A stretch of DNA of 64,000 bases from the NCBI RefSeq assembly GCF_008704555.1, contig NZ_CP023702.1:7052001-7116000 (forward strand), read 5' to 3'. Within the stretch, counting starts at the first letter, position 1, and each line of letters starts with the position of its first letter. The notes below the pieces were generated by a model. That model saw only the letters and a program-made list of their open reading frames with translations, made no database searches and was not told where the DNA came from. Below are positions 17,218 to 25,260 of this stretch, one piece after another. Made by a program: the position numbers and the translations under genes. Origin of the DNA: Streptomyces nitrosporeus (GTDB lineage: Bacteria > Actinomycetota > Actinomycetes > Streptomycetales > Streptomycetaceae).

Positions 17218-17841
17218 GTGGCATCTGTCAAGGCGGAACGGGCTGCTCGTACGCGGCAGAAACTCCTGCTGGCGGCGGCTGAAGTCTTCGACGAAGCCGG
17301 TTACGAGCAGGCCGCGGTGACCCAGATCGTCGAACGGGCGGGATTCACCCTCGGTGCCCTCTACTTCCACTTCGGCTCGAAGCAGGGGGTGGCCAAAGCC
17401 CTGATGAACGCCCAGTCGATGACGATAGAACCCCACCTCCAGTCGACCGGACTGCAGCGCCTGGTCGACATCACCCTCGTGTGGGCGGACCGTGTGAGGC
17501 GCGATCCGATCCTGCGTGCGGGAGTCCGCCTCGCCATAGAGCAGGGCAGCCACGGCATGAACGACGCCACCTCCTTCGAGGAGTGGCGGGAGCTCATGCG
17601 CGGCCATCTCGAGGTGGCCCGGGACAGCGGTGAACTCCGCGACGGGGTCTGTCCCGACCGGCTGGCGCGTTTCGTGGTCGGCGCCTGCACCGGCATACAG
17701 GTCTACTCGAACCTGGCGACCGAACACACCGATCTGATGGAGAGGGTCTGCGACATGTGGGGACTTCTGCTGCCCAGCGTCGCGTCCGAGGCGGTGGCGC
17801 ACGGCATCCTGGTCGGCCCCGTACGTGTCCCGAGAACGTGA
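17218..17841 (+). CDS. ScbR/ArpA-type gamma-butyrolactone receptor-like TetR regulator
   Basis: A 207-residue TetR-family protein. The N-terminal helix-turn-helix has the signature of GBL receptors, VERAGFTLGALYFHFGSKQGVAKAL (about residues 34-58), preceded by RAARTRQKLLLAAAEVFDEAGYEQA. The GTG at 17218 has GAGGAG 9 nt upstream and gives the usual ScbR length; an upstream ATG at 17194 overlaps the palindrome. It probably binds the GBL and releases DNA. Whether it is a true receptor or an antibiotic-sensing pseudo-receptor cannot be told by eye. Its stop codon overlaps the next gene by 4 nt. Confidence 0.85.
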   Translation: MASVKAERAARTRQKLLLAAAEVFDEAGYEQAAVTQIVERAGFTLGALYFHFGSKQGVAKALMNAQSMTIEPHLQSTGLQRLVDITLVWADRVRRDPILRAGVRLAIEQGSHGMNDATSFEEWRELMRGHLEVARDSGELRDGVCPDRLARFVVGACTGIQVYSNLATEHTDLMERVCDMWGLLLPSVASEAVAHGILVGPVRVPRT

Positions 17842-18698
17842 CCGCACCCGCGTCCCACGTCGTGCTCACCGGGGCCACAGGGCAGATCGCCTCGCTGATG
17901 GTCCGGCACCTCGCGGCTCGCCACCGAGTCACCCTCACCAGCCGTACTCCGCCTTCCGCGGTGCGGCCTCCCGGTGTCCGGCATGTCGCCTGCGACTACG
18001 ACGCGTACGGGAGCGTCGTCGACGCGTTCCGCGGTGCTGACGCCCTCTTCGTCGTGACCGCCGACCCCATGCGTCCCGAACACGACCGGAACGTGGTGAG
18101 GGCCGCGGTCGAGGTCTCCGTGAAGCACATCGTGAAACTCTCCGCGGCGGCGGTGCTCGACGGGGCCGCGCACGACCTCGTCACCACGTGGCAGCGGAGC
18201 AACGAGGAGCGCATCAAGGCGAGCGGCATCCCCTGGACCATGGTCCAGCCGCGGTCGTTCATGTCCCACGCCTTTGGATGGGCGCCCGGCATCCGCGGCC
18301 GCGGCTCCACGTACGCCCTGTACCCCCACAGTCGCAACGCCTGTATCGCGCCCGAGGACATCGCGGAGGTCTCCGCTCTCCTCCTGGGGGACAGCAGGCA
18401 CCACGGCCGGTCGTACCAGCTCACCGGGCCGCAGGCGCTCTCGGCCCACGAGCAGTCGGCGGTCCTTGCCGAACTGCTGGGGCGCCCCCTCGTCTGCCGG
18501 GCGCTTTCCCCCGGGGAAGCCCGCCTGCGCTACCTGCGGCGGTACCCGGCGGCGATGGCCGATGCCCTGCTCGCGAGCGCCAGGCGGCAGCTCGCCGGTG
18601 CCAAGGCCCACGTCACCGACACGGTCGAGCGTCTCACCGGGCGGCCCGCCACCACCTTCGCGCAGTGGGCGGCCGATCACCGGGACCGCTTCGAGTGA
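17838..18698 (+). CDS. NmrA-like NAD(P)-binding reductase
   Basis: A 286-residue atypical SDR. The dinucleotide loop is VVLTGATGQIASLMVRHL (TGATGxIA near residue 10), followed by the NmrA-type VKHIVKLSAA, NEERIKASGIPWTMVQPRSFM and PEDIAEVSALLLGD blocks. The classical SDR Tyr-Lys pair is missing, as in NmrA relatives. The GTG start overlaps the receptor stop codon, so the pair is translationally coupled. In other GBL loci a reductase accompanies AfsA and reduces the butenolide or ketone of the signal; that role is inferred here. Confidence 0.75.
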   Translation: MTAPASHVVLTGATGQIASLMVRHLAARHRVTLTSRTPPSAVRPPGVRHVACDYDAYGSVVDAFRGADALFVVTADPMRPEHDRNVVRAAVEVSVKHIVKLSAAAVLDGAAHDLVTTWQRSNEERIKASGIPWTMVQPRSFMSHAFGWAPGIRGRGSTYALYPHSRNACIAPEDIAEVSALLLGDSRHHGRSYQLTGPQALSAHEQSAVLAELLGRPLVCRALSPGEARLRYLRRYPAAMADALLASARRQLAGAKAHVTDTVERLTGRPATTFAQWAADHRDRFE

Positions 18699-18792
18699 GA
18701 CCGGGCACCCGCCGGGCACGGGTGCCGGGTGCTCCCCGGACCGCGCGGCCCGGCCCTGTCATGTGACCGGTGGGGGCGCTGTGCGGTGATCA

Positions 18793-18835
18793 GCGGAACA
18801 GGATCCGCCGGCGGAGCAGGGGGATCCTGTTCCGC
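18793..18835 (+). terminator. Hairpin terminator after the NmrA-like gene
   Basis: A perfect 14-bp stem (18793-18806 with 18822-18835) and 15-nt loop, about 95 bp downstream of the stop codon. Confidence 0.75.
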
Positions 18836-19875
18836 CGCGCGTCTGCCTCATGATCTTCTTGGTCCGCGTGCCGGCGCCCCCGACGCGAGCGCTGCGGCGG
18901 GAGGCGGGTCCGGCGTCGACGGCGGCACGACGGGCCGGGTGCTCTCCGGCACGCCCTCATTCATCGAGCCCCTCACCGGACGCGCCGTCCGGGAGTGCCT
19001 GGCCGATCCCGTCGAGACCGCCCGGGCGGCCGCACGGCTCCGCTCGGACCGCCCCTCGTCGACCACCGGCGCCGTCGCCCCGGCCGGCAGCGGACGGACC
19101 GCCCGGTGAACCGCACCGCACCGGCGAACTTGCCCGGAACGTTCCGGGTTTCCTTCGTTCCCGTGCTCATCACCGACGCCCACCGTAGGGTCGGACCCCC
19201 GTCGAGCCGCTGCCGCGGGACCGCGCCACCCGCTGCCACGGGCAGCCAGAGCTGAGGACGGTACGTGAGGGACCTGGCTGGCCTCGACATCACACGGGTC
19301 AACCGCGGTGTGGCGGAGGGCGGGAGAGGAACCGGACGGTCCGGCGGCCCTGTTCCCCACGGAAGGGCCAGGTCCTGTTCGCGGGCCGTCGGACCCCCTC
19401 CCGCCCCCGGCCGGGAGGGACACGACGCCACCGGTGACTCCGGGGTCCTCCGCACCCGGCCCGCACGTCCCTTGCCGCCACAGGCGCGGCCCGGACCGTT
19501 CGGGACGTGCGGTCCGGCCGGCCCGGCCCCGGAGGCGGCCCACCGGCCCGGCGGGCCGGCCCCGCACCGTCATGCCGCGGGCGCGGCGGTCTTGTGGCGG
19601 CGCCGGGGCCCTGCCACCACCGAGAGGACGCTCAAAGAACGCCGGGCGGAGAGGCGCGTTCCTTCCCCGCGGCCCCCGCGGTGCACGGCCCGCATCCGCC
19701 GCTCCCCACCGGCGTCTCCACCGGCCGCGCGCCCTGCCCTGCCCCGCACAACTGGCGCCCTCTGATCCGGCCCGGCCTCCGAAGGGGGCCGGTCCGGTCC
19801 GGCCGGCCCGTCCGGAGCCCGCTTCCGGCGTGCCGGCTGTGCGCCCTCATTGCCGTCGCGATCCCCGAGGACTTC
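18836..19875. other. Long region without a recognisable intact gene
   Basis: About 1 kb of very GC-rich sequence in which none of the open frames looks like a protein family. A short stretch near 18940-19109 (+) has regular high-GC3 codons and ends SFIEPLTGRAVRECLADPVE... before a stop, and may be the tail of a decayed gene that I cannot identify. The rest is proline/arginine/glycine-rich in all frames, typical of non-coding GC-rich DNA. No AT-rich operator like the one at 17176 was seen here. Confidence 0.4.
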
Positions 19876-20454
19876 ATGAAGAACAGTGAACGAGCCGCAA
19901 GCACCCGCGCGAACCTCGTCCTGGCAGCAGCACGCCACTTCGACCAGCACGGTTACGACGGTACGACGCTCAACAGCGTGTGCGCGGAGGTGAACGTCAC
20001 ACTCGGGGCCCTCACTTTCCACTTCCGCTGCAAGGCGGCGCTCGCGTCCGCGGTGGTGCAGGAGGGCGTCGAGGAACTGCGGCGCGTCAGCACGGAGTGC
20101 TCCGCCGCCGGAGCCCTTCCCGAACTGTCCCTCCTCGTCCGGCAGGTGGTGACGGCCCTCCAGCGCAACGTCCTCACCCGGGCCGCCGTACGCCTGATCC
20201 AGGAGGAGCACGTCGTCTCCGACTGGCTCGGCGTCTTCCGCGAAGAGGTTCTGCGCCTCCTCGAAAGGGCATCGGCCGCCGGTGGCCTCTTCGCCGGTGT
20301 ACGGCCGGACACCGCCGTGCGTCTCGTCATGTACGTGGTGGAGGGGGCCATGGCCGAGGCCAGGAGGCCTGCGGACGGAGAAGGCCCGACGGGGCCCGAC
20401 TTCGCCGAGGTCTGGCGCGCCGTGCTCAACGGTCTGGCTGCAGACGCGCGCTGA
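19876..20454 (+). CDS. Second TetR regulator of the GBL-receptor-like type
   Basis: A 192-residue TetR-family protein. Its helix-turn-helix segment VCAEVNVTLGALTFHFRCKAALASAVV (about residues 35-61) is a divergent version of the GALYFHFxSK signature of GBL receptors, with Tyr to Thr and Ser to Cys changes. The ATG is supported by GAGGA 6 nt upstream. The ligand pocket differs strongly from the first TetR protein, so it may be a pseudo-receptor that senses another signal. The 1-kb upstream region is empty, so its promoter was not located. Confidence 0.75.
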   Translation: MKNSERAASTRANLVLAAARHFDQHGYDGTTLNSVCAEVNVTLGALTFHFRCKAALASAVVQEGVEELRRVSTECSAAGALPELSLLVRQVVTALQRNVLTRAAVRLIQEEHVVSDWLGVFREEVLRLLERASAAGGLFAGVRPDTAVRLVMYVVEGAMAEARRPADGEGPTGPDFAEVWRAVLNGLAADAR

Positions 20455-20619
20455 GCACCCGCTGTCGGCATGTGCCCCCGGGAACACGGCCGCCGGCCGT
20501 CAGGCAGGTGTGTGAGGCGGGCCGCCGCGCACGGGGGAGGAGTCGAGGGTGCGGCCCGTGGCCTCCTCGTACGGCCGGCCTCTGTGTGCGACCGGTCGGG
20601 CGGTGGGCGTTCCAAGGCC

Positions 20620-21762
20620 TCAGCCCTGGGAGCGGGTCCCGGCACCGCCCGCTGCACCGCGGCCGTCGATCCGGGAGTAGGCGAAGGCGGCGGAGACCAG
20701 CGTCGTGTGGTGATGCCACCCCGGGAACGACCGGCCTTCGAAGTCCTGGAGCCCGAAGTCCTCGTTCAGGGTGCCCACCACACTCGCGGCCAGCCGTGGC
20801 TGGCGCATCAGCGGCAGCAGTTCGGGCAGCTGCCGGTCGACCAGATTCGTCAGCCACGTCTGCGCCGGACCGTCCGGGCGGTGCCGGACGAGCAGCCGCA
20901 GCGGAACGCGTCCTGCGGATGAGCCGGGCAGGACCACCGGGAGGGATACGAGGGGGTGCTGTTCCTTCCCTGCCGCGGTCGCGGGATCCCTCAGGACCTG
21001 CCGGACGGTGAGGGGCGGTGTACCGGCCGGCGGGGGAACCGGACGTGCGACACGTGTGGCGCCGGGAACCTCCACCACGAAGGGCCGCCCGTCCCGTACC
21101 AGATGAGCCAGTAAGGCTTCCCGGTCCGGCAGCCAGGACAGTTCGGCCGTGACAGGGGCGTGCCGGCCGGGAGGCTGCAAGGGGGCCCGGCGCAGCAGCT
21201 TCGAGGCCTGTGACCACAAAGGGCCGCCGATCTCTTCCGGCACCCGCGCCTTGGCCCGCCGGGTCCTCGTCCACCCGCCGGGGATGTACAGGTCCCAGTC
21301 GACCGGCAGGGGACCGTACTTGCCCGTGGCCAGCACAGCCATTCCCAGCTGGCAGTTCGACAGCCGCCCCTGCGCGGGGTCGAACCTGCGGTGCACTCCG
21401 GCGGAGTGGTCGCCGCGCTTGGGGATGAACACCGGTACCAGCGTCCAGGCCGTCACCTCCGAGCCGGCCTGCGCCACCCAGCGCAGCAGGCCCTGACGTG
21501 CCGTCAGCCAGTCCCACGGGCTCGCGTTCACGAACTGGTGCAGAGCCTGGGAGGCGGTAGGGGAGTCGCTGACGGATTCCGCCAGCCGGCGCGGCGACTT
21601 CTTGCCCGGTGTCCGCAGGAGCGCCCTGATGTAGAACTCCGCCCACCTGCGTTGATCCGTTCGGGGGAGGGAGCCGAAGACGGTCTGGATGAAGGGGGGG
21701 AGGCGGGGAGTCCGGTCGTCTTCGGCGGACGTTCCGCACATCGGCTCGTGCGGCAGTGCCAT
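20620..21762 (-). CDS. IS701-like transposase homologue lacking DDE residues (probably domesticated)
   Basis: A 380-residue intact frame related to IS701 transposases by PKRGDHSAGVHRR (about residues 115-127), LSNCQLGMAVLATG, PVDWDLYIPGGW, and the C-terminal GLQDFEGRSFPGWHHHTTLVSAAFAY. The catalytic residues appear lost: the first Asp block (usual D-D-T before GFPKKG) reads V-P-V; the second (usual VVADAGYG) reads VTAELSWL; the Glu of RIEHDYREL falls in RLAASVVGTL. No terminal repeats flank the gene. Upstream are a leader hairpin and an ARE-like palindrome, so it is regulated like a cluster gene. Function unknown. Confidence 0.75.
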   Translation of the reverse strand: MALPHEPMCGTSAEDDRTPRLPPFIQTVFGSLPRTDQRRWAEFYIRALLRTPGKKSPRRLAESVSDSPTASQALHQFVNASPWDWLTARQGLLRWVAQAGSEVTAWTLVPVFIPKRGDHSAGVHRRFDPAQGRLSNCQLGMAVLATGKYGPLPVDWDLYIPGGWTRTRRAKARVPEEIGGPLWSQASKLLRRAPLQPPGRHAPVTAELSWLPDREALLAHLVRDGRPFVVEVPGATRVARPVPPPAGTPPLTVRQVLRDPATAAGKEQHPLVSLPVVLPGSSAGRVPLRLLVRHRPDGPAQTWLTNLVDRQLPELLPLMRQPRLAASVVGTLNEDFGLQDFEGRSFPGWHHHTTLVSAAFAYSRIDGRGAAGGAGTRSQG

Positions 21763-21825
21763 CGGGGCTTCCTTTCCACGTGACGTACCGCTGTCCCGCT
21801 GTCCCTGGTCCGAGTGAGGGCGTTG

Positions 21826-21860
21826 CCGCCTCCTGGAGGACGGGGGTCCCCAGGAGGCGG
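21826..21860 (-). promoter_or_regulatory. Leader hairpin of the IS701-like gene
   Basis: An 11-bp perfect stem (21826-21836 with 21850-21860) lies between the palindrome at 21870 and the start codon at 21762, inside the presumed 5' untranslated region. A matching hairpin is found in the second, inverted copy at 22378-22408. It could be an attenuator. Confidence 0.45.
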
Positions 21861-21869
21861 GGCCGAGCT

Positions 21870-21896
21870 AAGCATAAAGAGCGCTATTTACGTGTG
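21870..21896 (-). promoter_or_regulatory. ARE-like palindrome and promoter of the IS701-like gene
   Basis: A 27-bp AT-rich element with an imperfect palindrome centred on AGCGCT (8 of 11 pairs match). Read on the minus strand it ends in TTTATGCTT, which can serve as a -10 (TATGCT) for the gene at 21762. It matches the element at 22347-22373 at 26 of 27 positions in inverted orientation, and shares the CATAAA...TATnTA frame with the palindrome at 17176. Confidence 0.6.
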
Positions 21897-21937
21897 TTGC
21901 GGCGACGAGCGTAACGCGACTTCGGCACCTCCACCGG

Positions 21938-21967
21938 TCGCCCCCTTCCGCGGTCACGGAAGGGGGC
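21938..21967. terminator. Hairpin between the two inverted ARE promoters (left)
   Basis: Perfect 12-bp stem (21938-21949 with 21956-21967), 6-nt loop. It lies behind both outward-facing promoters, so it may insulate them from outside transcription. Confidence 0.5.
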
Positions 21968-22218
21968 GCGGACTCGCCGGGGTCATCCGCGCTGCCTCCA
22001 GGAGCGGGGCCCGCCCGGGGAGCGGGCTTCACCGGGCGGGAGTTCGGGCCCCCGGGGGACCCGTGTGGCACCGGCCGAACTCCCCGCCCGCCGGCGGACA
22101 GCCGCCCCGGAAACCGGGGCGCGACTGCTTCAACCCCGGCCCGGCCGGAAGGGGCCGGGGCGTCGGGCGCGCCCGGGGGCAGCCGATGGCCCGCCCGGGA
22201 ACCGGCCGCCCCTGATGA

Positions 22219-22260
22219 CGGCTCGGGTTCCGGCTCGTGGGCGGGCCGGAACCCGAGCCG
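22219..22260. terminator. Hairpin between the two inverted ARE promoters (right)
   Basis: Perfect 16-bp stem (22219-22234 with 22245-22260), 10-nt loop. The DNA from 21897 to 22346 otherwise contains no recognisable gene. Confidence 0.55.
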
Positions 22261-22346
22261 GCGCTCAGCCACGGCACCGTCTCCACGCGCACGGAGGTCC
22301 GGTGCGGCAGTGGGCTTCTTCAGGTCACTTCGGCCGCCCGCCTAGT

Positions 22347-22373
22347 CACACGTAAATAGTGCTCTTTATGCTT
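22347..22373 (+). promoter_or_regulatory. Second ARE-like palindrome and promoter, facing the StrR-like gene
   Basis: Inverted copy of the element at 21870-21896 with one mismatch. It reads towards the truncated frame at 22466 and the StrR-like regulator; TATGCT at 22367-22372 can be its -10. No other promoter candidate was noticed between here and the regulator. Confidence 0.6.
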
Positions 22374-22377
22374 GCCT

Positions 22378-22408
22378 CGCCTCCGGGGGACCCCCGCCCC
22401 CGGAGGCG
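22378..22408 (+). promoter_or_regulatory. Leader hairpin downstream of the second ARE
   Basis: Perfect 12-bp stem (22378-22389 with 22397-22408) followed by AAAAA. It corresponds in position to the leader hairpin of the IS701-like gene, so promoter, leader and gene start were copied together. Confidence 0.5.
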
Positions 22409-22465
22409 AAAAACGCCCTCATGTGAACCGGGGGCAGCGGTACGTCACGTGGAAAGGAAGCCCCG

Positions 22466-22636
22466 ATGACACTGCCGCACGAGCCGATGCCCGGAACGTC
22501 CACCGAAGACGACCGGTCTCTCCGCCTCCCTCCCTTCATCGAGACCGTCCTCGGCCGCCTCCCCCGGACGGACCGGCGCACAGGGGCGGAGCCGTACATC
22601 CAAGAGGTGTCGCGGACATCGGGCAGCGACCCCTGA
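22466..22636 (+). pseudogene. Truncated paralogue of the IS701-like gene (N-terminal 56 codons)
   Basis: The frame begins MTLPHEPMPGTSTEDDRS and continues LRLPPFIETVLGRLPRTD, closely matching the N-terminus of the gene at 21762-20620 (MALPHEPMCGTSAEDDRT...). Similarity fades near residue 54 and a stop follows. The ribosome-binding region (GGAAAGGAAGCCCCG before ATG) is identical to that of the full gene. It may still be translated as a short leader before the StrR-like regulator, which starts 244 bp downstream. The spacer 22637-22880 contains no other gene that I recognise. Confidence 0.7.
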
Positions 22637-22880
22637 CGGCCTCCTTCCCACCCGCGGGTCCGGCCCGGCACGCGCGTCGTCGGACGACCCCCGCCGGACC
22701 CGGGCGCCCCGGCGCGCGGTCCGCCGCTTCGCACGCCATGTCCTCCGCCCTCTTCGCGGGCGTTCTGTCCATGCCCCCGACGGGCGCCCCCTTCTGCTCG
22801 TCACCTGCACGGCACGCCCTGAACCGGGATCATGCCGACCGGAGTCGTCCGCGCGTTCCCGGCCCCTGTGACCCCCACCT

Positions 22881-23921
22881 GTGGAAGACCGGATAGAAAG
22901 CAGACCTTCGGTGCCTTTAGACCTGGCGGACACACCGCCCTCCCCATACCTGGCAGACCACCTGGAGACGACGGCTCACGGCCTCGGGAACGTGACGGGA
23001 GGCGAGTGTTCCGACGTGGACCGGGTGCCGCTCGCCTCCCTGGCGGCCGCGGACTCACCACGTCTGGGCGGGGTGGACCGGAAGCACGTCGAAGTGCTCG
23101 CGCAGAGTGACATCGAACCGATCCTGGTCCACCGGGGCACCCGGCGCGTGGTCGACGGGATGCACCGGCTCCAAGCGGCCATGCTCCAGGGCGAGGAGAC
23201 GATCCCGGTCCGCTACCTGGACGGACCGGCCGACGAGGTCTTCATCCACTCCGTGATGGCCAACGTCAGCCACGGCCTGCCGCTGACGCTCGCGGACCGG
23301 AGGGCCGCAGCCCGGCGGATCCTGGGCTCGCACCCGGACTTGTCGGACCGGGCGATCGCCCGCATCACCCGGCTGTCCCCGAAAACCGTGAGCGCCGTCC
23401 GCCGGGTTTCGACTGAGGAAGTTCCACAGTCGAAGGCCAGAATCGGGGCGGACGGCCGCTCCCGGCCGCTCGACGCGGCGCGGCGCAGGGAGGCCGTGCG
23501 CGCTTTCTTCGGCGAGCACCCGGACGCCACGCTCAATGAGGCGGCCGCCAGCGCGGGCGTGTCGGTCAGCACCGCGTGCGAGGTACGGCAGCGCATGCGG
23601 CGCGACAAGCGGGTCCCCTCGCCGCTCCCGAGCGCCGCGGGCGGGAAACCGGAAGGCGGCCGGTGCGCGGAGCGCGGCCGGCCGCGGCGCGCCGAGACCC
23701 TGGCGAAGGACCCGTCGCTCCGGCTCACCGAGTCGGGGCGCGCGTTGCTGCGCTGGCTGAACGAGCGCGCGCCCGACTTCGAGGTCGGGCGACAGCTGAT
23801 GGCGGCGGTGCCGCCGCACTGCGCCGTTGTCGTCGCCGACCTGGCCAACTCCTACGCCCGGGAATGGCAGCGGTTCGCCAGTGCCCTGGACCAGGCCGTC
23901 GGTGACACCGACGAGAAGTAG
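22881..23921 (+). CDS. StrR/NovG-type ParB-domain transcriptional activator with TTA codon
   Basis: A 346-residue protein, the length of StrR. The ParB-like domain spans about residues 48-150 (VPLASLAAADSPRLGG, ILVHRGTRRVVDGMHRLQAA, ANVSHGLPLTLADRRAAARRIL), then two helix-turn-helix segments (SDRAIARITRLSPKTVSAVRR and LNEAAASAGVSVSTACEVRQR). Relatives switch on antibiotic clusters. Codon 13 is TTA (22917-22919), so translation should need the bldA tRNA. GTG at 22881 or 22911 are possible starts; neither has a good ribosome-binding site. It stands directly before the biosynthetic operon and downstream of the ARE promoter at 22347. Confidence 0.88.
   Translation: MEDRIESRPSVPLDLADTPPSPYLADHLETTAHGLGNVTGGECSDVDRVPLASLAAADSPRLGGVDRKHVEVLAQSDIEPILVHRGTRRVVDGMHRLQAAMLQGEETIPVRYLDGPADEVFIHSVMANVSHGLPLTLADRRAAARRILGSHPDLSDRAIARITRLSPKTVSAVRRVSTEEVPQSKARIGADGRSRPLDAARRREAVRAFFGEHPDATLNEAAASAGVSVSTACEVRQRMRRDKRVPSPLPSAAGGKPEGGRCAERGRPRRAETLAKDPSLRLTESGRALLRWLNERAPDFEVGRQLMAAVPPHCAVVVADLANSYAREWQRFASALDQAVGDTDEK
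23407..23435. promoter_or_regulatory. StrR-type binding site inside the regulator's own reading frame
   Basis: TTCGACTG (23408-23415), 11 nt, CAGTCGAA (23427-23434): a perfect 8-bp inverted repeat matching the published StrR consensus GTTCGACTG-N11-CAGTCGAAC apart from the outermost base on each side. It is located about halfway through the StrR-like gene, just after the first helix-turn-helix. Confidence 0.75.
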
Positions 23922-24231
23922 GGCGCGCCGGACCGGGAGAGAGCGTCCGGTGTGTCGACGGAAAAGCCTCCTGATTTCTCCCGGACGCAGGGTGGGGCGG
24001 AGTTCCGACTCATTTTCTTGACGGTGTGGGTATGCCGCTGGACTATGAAATAGCACTCGACGGGGACCCGCCCGGAACGTGAACGGAATGTTCCCGGGTG
24101 CTCTTGCGTGAGGCATGGGAATGCCGAATGGCAGGAGGATCGGATCCTTTGGAAGTGAAAAGGATGAACCGGTCGAGAGCGCGATCTGTCCGAGCTGTTC
24201 GACCTCACGTGAGAAAGGCCTGGAGTTCAGG
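23922..24231 (+). promoter_or_regulatory. Promoter region of the biosynthetic operon
   Basis: This 310-bp spacer is less GC-rich than its surroundings. A candidate promoter is TTGACG (24018-24023), 17 nt, GACTAT (24041-24046), about 186 nt before the reductase start. In-frame ATGs at 24115 and 24121 would extend the reductase but lack a clear site. No clean StrR-type inverted repeat was found here. Confidence 0.4.
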
Positions 24232-25260
24232 ATGAACCGAGCGGGAGTTCGAGTGGATACGACCGCGGTCGACGCGGGGACGAGCGCGGACGTCGCTGTG
24301 GTCGGAGCGGGCCCGGCCGGTCTGTACGCCGCCTACTGCGCGGGCTTCCGGGGTCTTTCCAGCGTGCTGATCGATGCGCTGCCCGAACCGGGCGGCCAGA
24401 TCGCGGCCCTGTACCCGGAGAAGAAGATCTACGACATCGCGGGACACCCGGCGGTACGGGGCAGGGAACTGGTCGACGGCCTGGTCGCCCAGGTGGAGCC
24501 GTTCCGGCCCGTGTACCTGCTCGGCCGGACGGCGGTCTCCCTGACGTCCGACGGGGGCGGGGGCTGGACGATCGGCGTCGAGGGCGGCCGGCGGGTGCGC
24601 GCCGGGGCCGTCGTCGTCGCGGCCGGACTCGGCCGCTCGACCCCTCGCACCTTGCCCTGCCTGGGGCCCTACCAGGGGCGTGGTGTGGCGTACCACGTGC
24701 CGCGTCTGGATGAGCACCGTGGCCGCGACGTGGTGATCGTGGGGGGCGGTGACAGCGCGGTCGACTGGGCCCTTGCCCTCGCGCCGATCGCGCGGTCCGT
24801 CACCGTCGTCCACCGGCGCTCGGCCTTCCGTGCCCACGAGCACGGCGTCAAGCGGATGTACGCGAGCGGTGTTCGCGTGATCACCGGTGCCGAGGTGGTG
24901 GAATGCCGCGGCGCCGGGCGTCTGGAAGAAGTGCGCGTACGTGTCGGTGAGGAGCAATGGGAATTGCCCGCCCAGGCCCTTGTCGCGGCGCTGGGATTCA
25001 TCACCGATCTGGGTCCGATCGCCGACTGGGGGCTTCGGATGATGAATCGCCGGATCATGGTGGACGCGACTATGCGCACGAATGTGCCGGGGGTTTACGC
25101 AATTGGCGACATGTGTTTCTACGAGGGTCGTGTTCCGCTCATCTCGGTGGGCTTCGGAGAAGCGGCGACCGCGGCGAACCATGTGGCGGTGGAGCTGCGT
25201 CCCGGCTCCCGCCTCGCGCCGGAGCACTCCACCGGCACCGACGGCGCGTTGATGTCATGA
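24232..25260 (+). CDS. Ferredoxin-NAD(P)+ reductase, thioredoxin-reductase-like type
   Basis: A 342-residue FAD/NAD(P) protein. The FAD motif is VVGAGPAGLYAAYCA (GxGxxG at residues 25-30), with GGQIAALYPEKKIYDIAGHPA, the NADP motif VVIVGGGDSAVDWALAL, and the second FAD motif VYAIGDMCFY. It lacks the CxxC of thioredoxin reductases, so it fits the YumC-like ferredoxin reductase branch. The ATG at 24232 has TGGAG 6 nt upstream. It overlaps the ferredoxin gene by 4 nt; together they should reduce the diiron oxidase next to them. Confidence 0.88.
   Translation: MNRAGVRVDTTAVDAGTSADVAVVGAGPAGLYAAYCAGFRGLSSVLIDALPEPGGQIAALYPEKKIYDIAGHPAVRGRELVDGLVAQVEPFRPVYLLGRTAVSLTSDGGGGWTIGVEGGRRVRAGAVVVAAGLGRSTPRTLPCLGPYQGRGVAYHVPRLDEHRGRDVVIVGGGDSAVDWALALAPIARSVTVVHRRSAFRAHEHGVKRMYASGVRVITGAEVVECRGAGRLEEVRVRVGEEQWELPAQALVAALGFITDLGPIADWGLRMMNRRIMVDATMRTNVPGVYAIGDMCFYEGRVPLISVGFGEAATAANHVAVELRPGSRLAPEHSTGTDGALMS

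Noticed and set aside
18836..19875. Several long frames in the empty region before the second TetR gene
   Set aside because: No family resemblance, no ribosome-binding sites and biased Pro/Arg/Gly composition in all frames.
24250..24278. A possible StrR-type site (GTTCGAGTG ... CGGTCGACG) near the reductase start
   Set aside because: Spacer is 10 instead of 11 nt and three consensus positions are wrong, so it is likely chance.
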